The position numbers and the translations under genes are program-made. This document shows, piece after piece, positions 5,972 through 13,930 of a stretch of 17,925 bases of DNA (positions are counted from its first letter, which is position 1; each line of letters begins with the position of its first letter). This DNA comes from Acidobacteriota bacterium (GTDB taxonomy: Bacteria; Acidobacteriota; Vicinamibacteria; Vicinamibacterales; SCN-69-37), in assembly GCA_021824055.1 (NCBI GenBank), contig JAKALV010000037.1, positions 1-17,925 on the forward strand, in the 5' to 3' direction. The notes under the pieces are model-generated. The model made no database searches and was not told the DNA's origin. It saw only the letters and a program-made list of their open reading frames with translations.

Positions 5972-7305
5972 TGTCGAGCCGCCCCCACGCGCGCAATCTG
6001 GAACTCTCGCTGACCCTGCTGGTGCTCGCGGGCGGCGCGCCGGCGGTGCTGATCGCGCTGGCGATGCTCTGGCGCACGGCGATGCCGCCGGAAATCCGCT
6101 GGACGCTGACCGCGGCGGCGCTGCTCACGTGGAGCATCGCCGCGTCGGTGGCCCGGCAGCTCGTGGTGCGGTCGCTGCAGCTCGTGGCCAATCTGCTCGG
6201 CGCGCTGCGCGAAGGCGACTATTCGATTCGCGGCCTCAGCGCGCGGAGCGGCAGCGCGATGGCCGGCGTGATGCGCGAGGTGAACGACCTCGGCAGCACG
6301 CTCCAGCGGCAGCGGACCGAAGCCGTCGAGTCGACCGCGCTCCTGACGCACGTGATGGAGGAGATCGCGGTCGCGGTCTTTGCCTTCGATCCGAGCGAGC
6401 ACGTGCTGCTGGTCAACAAGGCGGGCGAGCAGCTGCTCGGCCGGTCCGAGGCGGACATGATCGGCCAGCCGGCCAGCGCGTTCGCGTTCGACGAGTACCT
6501 CAGCGGCGAGCCGCGCCGCCTCGTGGACCGCACGATCGGCGGACGCCGCGGCCGGTACGAGGTGCGCCGCGCGTCCTTCTACCGCGACGGCCGGCCGCAT
6601 CACCTCGTGGTGATGGCCGACCTCAGCCAGGCGCTGCGCGAAGAAGAGCAGGCGGCCTGGCAGCGCATCGTCCGCGTGTTGTCGCACGAGATCAACAACT
6701 CGCTGACGCCGATCAAGTCGATCGCGCACTCGGTGAAACGCATTATCGAGCGCGCGGCCGGATTCGAGCGCCAGGAGGAAGTGCTGCAGGGCCTGTCGCT
6801 GATCGAAGAACGTTCGGGCGCGCTCGGCCGGTTCCTCCGCGCCTACGCGCAGCTGGCGCGGCTGCCCAAGCCGCAGCCGAAGCGCGTGGCCATGGCCCCG
6901 CTGATCAGCCGCATCGTGGAACTCGAAAAACGCCTGGTGGTGCGCCTCCTGGGCGGGCCGGATCTCACGGTGATCGCCGACTCGGATCAACTCGAGCAGC
7001 TGCTCATCAACCTCGTGCGCAATGCCGTGGACGCGTCGCTCGAGACTCACGGCGGCGTGACGATCGGCTGGCGGGCCGTGGGTGAGTGGCTCGAGGTCGC
7101 GATCGACGACGAGGGCAAGGGATTGCCGGACACGTCGAACCTGTTCGTCCCGTTCTTCACGACCAAGCCGAACGGGTCGGGCATCGGCCTGGTGCTGAGC
7201 CGGCAGATCGCCGAAGCGCACCACGGCGCGCTCACGCTGGAGAACCGCGCGGGCGCGCCGGGGTGCCGCGCAACGCTGCGCATTCCGGTGGCATCTTTCA
7301 TGTGA
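5971..7305 (+). CDS. PAS-domain sensor histidine kinase (NtrY/NtrB-like)
   Basis: The protein is 444 residues. Two membrane helices (about 12-33 and 43-62) are separated by a very short loop, so there is almost no periplasmic sensor; sensing is likely in the membrane or cytoplasm. A HAMP-like region (63-112) precedes a PAS domain (about 120-205). The dimerisation/phospho-acceptor motif is LSHEINNSLTPIKS with H239. The ATPase domain has the N-box NLVRNAVDAS (N351), the D-box DDEGKGLP, LFVPFFTTKPNGSGIGL and a conserved HHG near the end. The HEINN form of the H-box is typical of kinases paired with NtrC-family regulators, matching the upstream gene, with which it is translationally coupled. Its last codons and TGA (7303-7305) lie inside a regulatory box for the next operon (7295-7312). 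Confidence 0.94.
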   Translation: MSSRPHARNLELSLTLLVLAGGAPAVLIALAMLWRTAMPPEIRWTLTAAALLTWSIAASVARQLVVRSLQLVANLLGALREGDYSIRGLSARSGSAMAGVMREVNDLGSTLQRQRTEAVESTALLTHVMEEIAVAVFAFDPSEHVLLVNKAGEQLLGRSEADMIGQPASAFAFDEYLSGEPRRLVDRTIGGRRGRYEVRRASFYRDGRPHHLVVMADLSQALREEEQAAWQRIVRVLSHEINNSLTPIKSIAHSVKRIIERAAGFERQEEVLQGLSLIEERSGALGRFLRAYAQLARLPKPQPKRVAMAPLISRIVELEKRLVVRLLGGPDLTVIADSDQLEQLLINLVRNAVDASLETHGGVTIGWRAVGEWLEVAIDDEGKGLPDTSNLFVPFFTTKPNGSGIGLVLSRQIAEAHHGALTLENRAGAPGCRATLRIPVASFM

Positions 7306-7340
7306 TCTTCAGATCGTCCTGCTCAAATGGCCGATGAGGG
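7295..7340 (+). promoter_or_regulatory. Predicted OmpR-type response-regulator box and extended -10 promoter of the efflux operon
   Basis: CTTTCATGTGATCTTCAG at 7295-7312 contains TTCAT and TTCAG half-sites spaced 11 bp apart, the tandem geometry bound by OmpR/PhoB-family dimers. Ten bases downstream is an extended -10, TGC-TCAAAT (-10 hexamer 7323-7328), with no good -35 hexamer, as expected for an activator-dependent promoter. The 45 bases 7295-7339 match 13897-13853 (minus strand, PepSY promoter) at 38 positions without gaps, including the box (17/18) and TGCTCAAATG (10/10). Transcription would start near 7335, leaving about a 100-base leader before the outer-membrane gene. Confidence 0.72.
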
Positions 7341-7366
7341 TGCACATGCCAAGGCGGCGATTCTGA

Positions 7367-7441
7367 ATGAGTCAGCGCCGGCCCGAGATCGTCGTGAATG
7401 GGTACGGAGGATGCGCCTGCAGTGTGCTAGAAACAGAATGA
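7367..7441 (+). CDS. Possible 24-residue leader ORF coupled to the outer-membrane efflux gene
   Basis: An ATG at 7367 opens a 24-codon frame ending at TGA 7439-7441, which overlaps the ATG at 7438 of the efflux gene as ATGA, the classic coupling arrangement. The peptide starts MSQRRPEIVV and has a glycine-cysteine segment GYGGCAC with a CxC motif near the end. Directly in front, in the same frame, is a 6-codon minigene (ATG 7346, stop 7364-7366) preceded by TGAGGG. No good ribosome site precedes 7367. I do not recognise the peptide; it may be chance or a leader controlling translation of the pump operon. Confidence 0.25.
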   Translation: MSQRRPEIVVNGYGGCACSVLETE

Positions 7442-8778
7442 TGGGGCATATGAGCCAACGTTCAAACTTGGCGCTGCTGGCGCTGCTGGCGCTCGGCGCG
7501 GCACCTGCGTACGGGCAGAGCCTCGTCGGATCTCCTCAGACGCTTGCGCCGCCGCAGAAGGCTCCGGTGATTACGCTCGACGATGCCCTGAGGCTCGCGC
7601 GGGCGAACAGTCCGGAACTGCAGGCGGCCGCGACGAGTGTCGGTTTCGCGCACGCCGCGCGCTTGCAGGCCCGGTCGCTGCTGCTGCCGAGCCTGACCTC
7701 TGTCAATGCCTACGTCTCCACGCAAGCTGGCGCCAACGGTGGCCCCGTGTTCATCGCCAGCAACGGCGCCCGCGAATACGTGAGTCAGGCCAGCGTCCAC
7801 GCAGTGTTCGGCGTGGCCGAGACGGCCGCGTACCGCAGCGCGGCCGCGGCGGAGGATATTGCCCGGGCCGAGACAGAGATCGCCACGCGCGGCCTCGTCG
7901 TGACCGTCGTGCGGCGTTTCGACGCGGTGGTCGTCTCCCAGCGGAAATATGCGACGGCGCAGCAAGCGGACGCGGACGCCCGCCAGTTTGTCGCGCTCAC
8001 CCAGAAACGGGAAACGGGCGGTGAGTCTGCGCATGCCGACGTCGTCAAGGCCCGGATTCAGGCCGAGCAGCGCCGGCGCGATCTGCGCGAAGCCGAACGG
8101 GTGCTGAAGAACAGCGTGAGCGAGCTCGCCATCGTGATCTTTCCGACCTACGACACGGCCTTCACCGTGGCGGACGATCTGGCGACGCCGGCGCCGCTGC
8201 CGGCCTTCGAGACGGTGCGGGCGCAGGCGGCCCGCGAGAATCCTGTTCTCGCTGCCGCTGAGGCGGCGCTGCGGCAGGCGCGTCAAGACCTGTGGACGGC
8301 GCGCGGCCGGATGCTGCCGTCGCTCGCGGTCGATTATCTCTACGGCCTCGATGCGAGTCACGTTGCCCGCTCGACCGATGGCGTCCGCAATGTGGGCTCC
8401 AGCATCATGTTTTCCGTCAACGTGCCGTTGTGGAATTGGGGCGCGTCGCAGGGCCAGATTGCCGCCGCACGCCTCCAACAGACACGGGCGCGCGTCGACG
8501 TGTCGTTCGCGCAGCGGCAACTGCTCGCGAATCTGGACATGTTTTACGAGGAAGCTCAAGCGGCCCGCGATGAACTGGATTCACTGAGGCGGTCGGTTGA
8601 CCTTGCGGCCGACAGCCTTCGCCTCACGACGCTCCGCTATCAGGCCGGCGAATCGACGGTGCTCGAAGTGGTTGATGCACAGACCACCCTCGTCACCGCC
8701 CGCTACGCGTACGACGACGGCCAGGCTCGGTATCATCTGGCGCTCGCCAACCTCCAGACATTGACGGGGAAGTTCTGA
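7438..8778 (+). CDS. TolC-family outer-membrane efflux protein
   Basis: The protein is about 446 residues, typical for the OEP/TolC family. After a basic start, LALLALLALGAAPAYG is a clear signal peptide with cleavage expected after AYG. Two related halves follow: each starts with a helix of the type ITLDDALRLARANSPELQAA (about 50-70) and ENPVLAAAEAALRQARQDLW, and contains a beta segment, with the second reading SIMFSVNVPLWNWG. Near the end, RYQAGESTVLEVVDAQTTLVTAR is the conserved OEP signature region. It forms the trimeric exit duct of a tripartite pump. The open frame reaches back to 7327, but that would overlap the predicted -10; ATG 7438, 7441 and 7450 are the candidates, and 7438 was chosen for the ATGA overlap with the small leader frame. 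Its stop overlaps the adaptor start (TGATG, 8776-8780). Confidence 0.92.
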   Translation: MMGHMSQRSNLALLALLALGAAPAYGQSLVGSPQTLAPPQKAPVITLDDALRLARANSPELQAAATSVGFAHAARLQARSLLLPSLTSVNAYVSTQAGANGGPVFIASNGAREYVSQASVHAVFGVAETAAYRSAAAAEDIARAETEIATRGLVVTVVRRFDAVVVSQRKYATAQQADADARQFVALTQKRETGGESAHADVVKARIQAEQRRRDLREAERVLKNSVSELAIVIFPTYDTAFTVADDLATPAPLPAFETVRAQAARENPVLAAAEAALRQARQDLWTARGRMLPSLAVDYLYGLDASHVARSTDGVRNVGSSIMFSVNVPLWNWGASQGQIAAARLQQTRARVDVSFAQRQLLANLDMFYEEAQAARDELDSLRRSVDLAADSLRLTTLRYQAGESTVLEVVDAQTTLVTARYAYDDGQARYHLALANLQTLTGKF

Positions 8779-10085
8779 TGGCGCACATGCTCACGCTCGA
8801 TCGCGACGGTCGTACCGAACGGACGGCCCGGCGTCGTTGGGCCGTTGCGCTCATGGCCGCGCTCAGCACCACGGGCGCATGCTCGAAGGAGCCCGCCCCA
8901 CAGGAGCCGGTCGTTACGGTGCAAACCGTCACCGTCGCGCCGGAGGTTATCGCCGACGTCGTCACGGCTGACGCGCTGCTCTACCCGCTGGCGCAGGCAG
9001 CGATCGTCCCAAAGATCTCCGCCCCGGTCGAGCGCTTCGAAGTCAACCGCGGAGAACGCGTACGCAAGGGGCAGGTGCTGGTGGTCCTCGAGCATCAGGA
9101 TCTGGCCGCCGCCGCCGCCCAGAGCCTGGGACTCTTCGAACAGGCGCAGGCCACGTACGCGATGACGCAGCAGGCCAGCGTCCCAGCGGAGGTCCAAAAG
9201 GCGGAGTTGGACGTGTCGACGTTGAAGGAAGCGTTCGACTCACAGCAGAGGGTCTACGACGACCGCCAGCGGCTGTTCACGCAGGGCGCGTTGCCCCGGC
9301 GCGATCTTGAAATTGCGACGGTGGCGCTCGGTCAGGCCAAGAGCCAGTACGAAATCGCACGGCTGCATTTGTCAGCCATGCGCGGGGTCACACGGACACA
9401 AACTCTGAAGGCGGCCGAAGCGCAACTCGCATCGGTCAAGGGCCAGTATGAGGCGGCCGTGGCGCAGCTTGGCTACGCCACGATCCGGAGCCCGATTGAC
9501 GGCGTCGTCACCGACCGGTCGTTCTATCCGGGCGAGATGGCCACGGTCGGCACCCCGCTACTGACGGTCATGGACACCTCAGCCACCGTGGCGCGCGCGC
9601 CCGTGCCGGCGGCGCGGGCGGCCTCGTTGAAGGCTGGTGACGCGGCCACGCTCATCGTGCCCGGCGTCATCAAGCCCGTGGTCGGCACGGTCATTATCGT
9701 GAGCCCCGCGCTGGATCCGTCGAGCACGACGGTGCAAGTGTGGGTCCAGGCGCCCAACCCGGACGGCGCGCTCAAGCCCGGCACGAGCGTGCGCGTGACC
9801 GTCGTCGCCCGCACGGTTCCCGACGCGCTTGTCGTTCCAGAGGTGGCATTGCTGACCGCCCCCGACGGCAGCCACTCCGTGATGGTCGTCGATGCGAAGG
9901 GCGTCGCGCGCACACGGCCGGTCGAAATCGGGATCACCCAAGGGGACCGTGTGCAGGTCACCAAGGGCTTGCGTGCGGGAGAGACCGTCGTCGCGGCGGG
10001 CGCGTACGGTCTGCCGGACGGGATGCATGTACGGGTGCCGGCGCCGAGTCCTGCGACGCCTCAGACGGGAGCCAAGAAGACGTGA
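8778..10085 (+). CDS. RND efflux periplasmic adaptor (HlyD/MFP family), probable lipoprotein
   Basis: The protein is 435 residues. An N-terminal hydrophobic stretch (AVALMAALSTTGAC) ends in a weak lipobox with Cys at about 35, suggesting lipid anchoring in the inner membrane. The biotinyl-lipoyl half-motifs are visible as VPKISAPVERFEVNRGERVRKGQ and GYATIRSPIDGVVTDR, enclosing a long alpha-helical hairpin rich in A, Q, E and R (about 110-240). The beta-barrel and membrane-proximal domains follow (APVPAARAASLKAGD to GLRAGETVVAAG). It bridges the RND pump and the TolC-like duct. The start overlaps the preceding stop, and its own stop overlaps the RND start (GTGA, 10082-10085), so the three genes are one translationally coupled operon. 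Confidence 0.93.
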   Translation: MAHMLTLDRDGRTERTARRRWAVALMAALSTTGACSKEPAPQEPVVTVQTVTVAPEVIADVVTADALLYPLAQAAIVPKISAPVERFEVNRGERVRKGQVLVVLEHQDLAAAAAQSLGLFEQAQATYAMTQQASVPAEVQKAELDVSTLKEAFDSQQRVYDDRQRLFTQGALPRRDLEIATVALGQAKSQYEIARLHLSAMRGVTRTQTLKAAEAQLASVKGQYEAAVAQLGYATIRSPIDGVVTDRSFYPGEMATVGTPLLTVMDTSATVARAPVPAARAASLKAGDAATLIVPGVIKPVVGTVIIVSPALDPSSTTVQVWVQAPNPDGALKPGTSVRVTVVARTVPDALVVPEVALLTAPDGSHSVMVVDAKGVARTRPVEIGITQGDRVQVTKGLRAGETVVAAGAYGLPDGMHVRVPAPSPATPQTGAKKT

Positions 10086-13000
10086 CCGAGCCATCCGCTT
10101 CGAACGGGCGAGAGTACTGGTTCGCGCGCCACGCCAAATCGCTGATCTTTCTGATCGTGACGGTTGCCGTGGCGGGCAGCTATCTGGCGTTCACCATTCC
10201 GATCGCGGTGTTTCCCTCGACCCAGTTTCCCCGCGTGATCATCGGTGTCGACAACGGCGTGATGCCGACCAACCAGATGCTGGTCACCATCACACGCCCG
10301 ATCGAGGAAGGGGTGAATAGCGTCCCAGGCCTGCAGGTGGTTCGCTCGATTACGAGTCGAGGCTCCGCCGAAATTGATCTGTTTTTCGACTGGAGCCACG
10401 ACATGTTCCAGACGCTGCAATATGTCGATGCTGCGATGGCGCGGATCCAGGCCTCGCTGCCGTCGACGGCCCAGATCACCACGAACCGCCTCATGTTCTC
10501 CAGCTTTCCGATCCTCGGCTACAGCCTGACATCGGACACGATCTCACAGACCGCGCTCTGGGAGCTGGCCACGTACACCATCAAACCACGACTGAATCGA
10601 CTGGACGGCGTCTCGAGCGTGCTCGTCCAGGGCGGCCGGCAACCCGAGTTCCATATCGTGCCGCGTCCAGCCGATCTGCTGCGAACCGGGATCACGGTCA
10701 CCGATATTCTCGCGGCCGTCGGTCGCACGAATTTGATCGAGTCGCCGGGCCTGCTCGAAGCCAATCATCAGCTCGTCTTGGGGCTCGTCAGCGGCCAGGT
10801 CACGGGGCCGGCGGGCCTCAGCGCGATTGCCGTCAAGAACACTCCGCTCGGCGTGCCGATCCACATTGGCGACGTCGCGGCCGTCGGACCGTCGGAAGCC
10901 CCCGTGTATACGATCGTGACGGCCGGCGGGAAACCGGCGGTCCTGCTGCCGATCAATCGCCAGCCGGGCAGCAACACGGTCACCGTGGCCGACGAGGTGC
11001 ACCAGGAGATCGCAGCCATCCGCGCGTCGCTGCCGGCCGGCGTGCATGTCGAGCCGTACTACGACCAGGCGGAGCTGGTTCAAGCGGCCATCACCAGCGT
11101 TCGTGACGCCGTGCTCCTGGGCATTATCCTGGCGTCGATCATCCTCGTGTTATTCCTTCGCGATTGGGGATCGTCGCTCGTCGCGGGTCTGGTGATTCCG
11201 GTCACCCTCACCGCGACGTTCATCGCCCTCAAGGTGCTGGGCCAGAGCTTCAATCTGATGACGCTTGGGGGACTGGCCGCGGCGGTCGGCCTCGTGATCG
11301 ACGACGCGATCGTCGTGGTCGAGAACATCGTGCTGCATCGGGATGCCGGTCAGGGACGCCTGGAGGCGGTGCAACGGGCGCTTCATGAGCTGACGGTGCC
11401 GCTGATTGGATCAACGATTACTCCCATCGTCGTGTTCCTGCCACTCATTGCGATTACCGGCGTCACCGGCGTGTTCTTCAGGGCGCTGGCCGTCACCATG
11501 TCAGTAGCTCTGCTCGCCTCGTTGGCGCTGGCGCTGACGTGGACGCCCACGCTCAGCCTGTATTTCGTCAGGCGGGACAAGGCCGGACATCATGTCCCGC
11601 CAGCCCGCACCCCCGACGAAGAGTTGAAGCTCGTGCTGGCGGCCGAGGAAGCGTCCATGAAGGGCCTGTTCGGCGGCATCATCCGCCGTTACGAGGTGTG
11701 GCTGCGTCGGGCGCTCGAGCATCCGTGGTGGCTGGCCGGATTCACGGCCGTGCTCGTCGCGCTCTCGGTGGTGTCGTACCGCTCGCTCGGTACGGACCTC
11801 CTGCCTGCCATGGACGAGGGCGGTTTCATCATTGACTACTTCACGCCCGCCGGCAGTTCTCTGACGGAAACCGATCGCATCGTCTCGCACGCCCTTCAGA
11901 TCGTGCGGTCGTTGCCGGAAGTGGAGAGCACGTCGCGTCGCACCGGTCTGCAACTTGGCCTCGCCTCGGTGACCGAGGCGAATCGAGGCGACATTTCCGT
12001 GAAGCTCAAGGCGAAGCGGGCGCGTGGCATCGATGAAGTGATTGCCGACGTTCGAGCGCAAATCAACCGTGAAGAGCCGGCGCTTCAGATCGAGTTCGTC
12101 CAGGTGCTGCAGGACATGATCGGCGACCTGACAAGCGCGCCTGAGCCGGCGGTGATCAAGCTGTTCTCGGAGGACGCGGCCCTCATCAACCGTCTGGCGC
12201 CGCAGGTCGCCGACAGGATCGGCAAGATCGCGGGCGTCGTCGACATCAAGGACGGCATCGAGAACACGATCAGCGGTCCGACCGTCACGTTCCAGGTGAG
12301 TCCGACGGTCACCGCCCAGGCGGGCTTCACGCCCGAAGAGGTTTCGACGGACGCCAGCGCCATCCTGCTTGGGGCGCAAGCGCCGACGCCGGTGATCGTC
12401 AACGACCGGTCGTATCCAATCCGCGTCCGGTTGCCGGCTGATGCCCGTGCATCGCTTGCGAGCATGCGCGACACGTTGTTTGTCAGTGCCGCCGGCCGGA
12501 CGGCGACACTCGGGTCACTGGCGTCGATCACGGAGCTGCCTGGACAGACCGAAATCCTGCGTGAGAATCTCCAGCGCGAAGTCGAAGTGACCGCACGGTT
12601 CGAGGGCGTGGATCTCGGTACCGGCATGTCGGAGATCCAGGCCGCCATTGCCGAGATGCACCTGCCATCATCCGTTCGCGTGACGTACGGCGGGCTCTTC
12701 GCCGAGCAGCAACACTCGTTTCACGACCTCGTGGTGGTGCTGGTCCTGGCGCTGGTCCTCGTCTTCGCCGTGCTGCTCATCGAGTTCACGAGTTTCGCCG
12801 CGCCGATCGCCATCCTCTCGTCGGCGCTCTTGTCCACGGCCGGCGTCTTCTTCGCGCTTCTTGTCACGAATACGACCTTCAATATCGCTTCCTTCATGGG
12901 CCTCATCATGGTCATCGGGATCGTGGCGAAGAACGGCATTCTGCTGCTCGATGCGGACCACAAGTTCCGCGATCTCGGCATGGGGGCCGAAGAGGCCATG

Positions 13001-13210
13001 ATCCAAGCGGGACGGCGACGACTCCGGCCCATCGTGATGACCGCGCTGGCGGCCGTGGCCGGCATGTTGCCGCTCGCGTTCGCCATCGGGGCCGGCTCCC
13101 AGATGCTCCAGCCGCTCGCCATCGCGGTCGTCGGCGGCATCCTCATCTCCATGGTGCTGTCCCTGATCATCACGCCGGCGGTCCATTACTATCTGACACG
13201 CGAGCCGTGA
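10082..13210 (+). CDS. RND-superfamily efflux pump (HAE1-like, proton-coupled)
   Basis: From the GTG at 10082 the protein is 1042 residues, the standard AcrB-family size; the longer open frame back to 9740 overlaps the adaptor gene and is not used. TM1 (about 19-38) is followed by a periplasmic porter domain. TM4 carries the relay pair D407/D408 in GLVIDDAIVVVEN, the same numbers as in E. coli AcrB. A second half repeats the plan: TM7 near WWLAGFTAVLVALSVVSY, and TM10 with K950 in IGIVAKNGILLLDAD, equivalent to AcrB K940. The DD pair argues for an HAE1-type pump for organic compounds rather than a CusA-type metal pump, but the substrate remains unknown. It is the last gene of the operon; a hairpin lies about 130 bp downstream. 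Confidence 0.93.
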   Translation: MTEPSASNGREYWFARHAKSLIFLIVTVAVAGSYLAFTIPIAVFPSTQFPRVIIGVDNGVMPTNQMLVTITRPIEEGVNSVPGLQVVRSITSRGSAEIDLFFDWSHDMFQTLQYVDAAMARIQASLPSTAQITTNRLMFSSFPILGYSLTSDTISQTALWELATYTIKPRLNRLDGVSSVLVQGGRQPEFHIVPRPADLLRTGITVTDILAAVGRTNLIESPGLLEANHQLVLGLVSGQVTGPAGLSAIAVKNTPLGVPIHIGDVAAVGPSEAPVYTIVTAGGKPAVLLPINRQPGSNTVTVADEVHQEIAAIRASLPAGVHVEPYYDQAELVQAAITSVRDAVLLGIILASIILVLFLRDWGSSLVAGLVIPVTLTATFIALKVLGQSFNLMTLGGLAAAVGLVIDDAIVVVENIVLHRDAGQGRLEAVQRALHELTVPLIGSTITPIVVFLPLIAITGVTGVFFRALAVTMSVALLASLALALTWTPTLSLYFVRRDKAGHHVPPARTPDEELKLVLAAEEASMKGLFGGIIRRYEVWLRRALEHPWWLAGFTAVLVALSVVSYRSLGTDLLPAMDEGGFIIDYFTPAGSSLTETDRIVSHALQIVRSLPEVESTSRRTGLQLGLASVTEANRGDISVKLKAKRARGIDEVIADVRAQINREEPALQIEFVQVLQDMIGDLTSAPEPAVIKLFSEDAALINRLAPQVADRIGKIAGVVDIKDGIENTISGPTVTFQVSPTVTAQAGFTPEEVSTDASAILLGAQAPTPVIVNDRSYPIRVRLPADARASLASMRDTLFVSAAGRTATLGSLASITELPGQTEILRENLQREVEVTARFEGVDLGTGMSEIQAAIAEMHLPSSVRVTYGGLFAEQQHSFHDLVVVLVLALVLVFAVLLIEFTSFAAPIAILSSALLSTAGVFFALLVTNTTFNIASFMGLIMVIGIVAKNGILLLDADHKFRDLGMGAEEAMIQAGRRRLRPIVMTALAAVAGMLPLAFAIGAGSQMLQPLAIAVVGGILISMVLSLIITPAVHYYLTREP

Positions 13211-13342
13211 AGCCGCCACGCCACCGCCGTCTCATCGACGGTGTCGAACCATTGCTCGAGGCTGTCAGGGACTCAGAGGCGGGAGGTGTGTTGCGCGGAG
13301 TGGTGACCGGATGTTGCAGGTCCGTGCGGTCGACGTGTCGCT

Positions 13343-13373
13343 CGCCTGCCGTCCAGGAAAAGAACGGCAGGCG
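13343..13373. terminator. Hairpin between convergent genes, possible bidirectional terminator
   Basis: CGCCTGCCGT (13343-13352) and ACGGCAGGCG (13364-13373) form a perfect 10-bp GC-rich stem with an 11-base loop. It sits between the 3' ends of the RND gene and the PepSY gene, 13 bp past the latter's stop. There is no T-tract on either side, so it is not a classical intrinsic terminator. The rest of 13211-13385 shows no gene. Confidence 0.5.
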
Positions 13374-13385
13374 GTCGAGGCCGAC

Positions 13386-13844
13386 CTACTTCTTCACAGG
13401 CTTCGGAATGATGAACGTGCCGTCCGGTGCGATCTCCGCTTCCTTCACGGAAACGCCTTTGAGCTCCATTTCGTACGAAATGGCTGTGCCTTTGGTCAAC
13501 TTCTCGTATTTCGTGACGGTGGCCTTCGGATACCGCGCCTTGAGGGCCGTCACCACAGGGGACGGAACCGCGGCCGCGTCGATCTGTTCTTCGATGGCGA
13601 CGACAGTGCCGTCCGCAAGATACACGACATCGCGATTCGTCTTGCCGTCCACGCTCTCGATCTCGTACTGCAGCTTGCCATCTCCTTTCTCGGACGACGA
13701 AGTCTTGATCGTCGCATTCGGATAGGCCTTCCTGAACGCGGCCTCGACGGCCATCGGCAGCTTGGTCTTGGGGGCCTGGGCGTTGGCGATCGTGACGGCG
13801 GCCAGCAGGCCGAACGCCACACTGGTGATGCGGATGAGTGACAT
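13386..13844 (-). CDS. PepSY-like periplasmic protein
   Basis: From ATG 13844 the protein is 152 residues. The frame extends to 13865, but GAGGTG lies 8-9 bases before 13844 and gives a clean signal peptide (MSLIRITS, then a hydrophobic core, cleavage near ANA-QA at residue 22). The mature part has two PepSY/DUF2874-like repeats, each an amphipathic helix with AAFRKAYPNATI or ALKARYPKATVTKYE followed by short strands with YEIE or YEME and an xPDGTxI turn. Such proteins are periplasmic; they often neighbour two-component systems and are thought to modulate proteases or sensors. It is transcribed divergently from an OmpR-family regulator whose predicted box lies in its promoter, so it is likely a regulon member or feedback partner of the adjacent kinase. 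Confidence 0.85.
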   Translation of the reverse strand: MSLIRITSVAFGLLAAVTIANAQAPKTKLPMAVEAAFRKAYPNATIKTSSSEKGDGKLQYEIESVDGKTNRDVVYLADGTVVAIEEQIDAAAVPSPVVTALKARYPKATVTKYEKLTKGTAISYEMELKGVSVKEAEIAPDGTFIIPKPVKK

Positions 13845-13852
13845 GGGTAGCA

Positions 13853-13897
13853 CCTCACCAGTCATTTGAGCACGACCAGCTGAAGATCAGATGAAAG
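13853..13897 (-). promoter_or_regulatory. Predicted OmpR-type box and promoter of the PepSY gene
   Basis: Read on the minus strand, CTTTCATCTGATCTTCAG (13897-13880) is followed by an extended -10, TGC-TCAAAT (hexamer 13869-13864), and GAGG (13856-13853) just ahead of the ATG at 13844. Two 11-bp direct repeats (CTTTCATCTGA and TCTTCAGCTGG) share seven bases including TTCA and CTG. There is no good -35, as expected for an activator site replacing it. The same segment occurs upstream of the efflux operon at 7295-7339 (38/45). On the plus strand the box lies 34 bp ahead of the regulator's GTG; a weak -10, GACAAT (13920-13925), would make that transcript nearly leaderless. Confidence 0.72.
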
Positions 13898-13930
13898 GCG
13901 CTGGCGCCGCCGAATCAGCGACAATGGCGT

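Noticed and set aside
7329..7345. Sigma-54 promoter TGGC...GTGCA upstream of the efflux operon
   Set aside because: The GG-to-GC spacing is one base too long and it overlaps the better-supported conserved -10 segment.
9740..10081. N-terminal extension of the RND gene
   Set aside because: It overlaps the adaptor gene in another frame and is arginine-rich non-protein-like sequence; the GTG at 10082 gives AcrB-like length and numbering.
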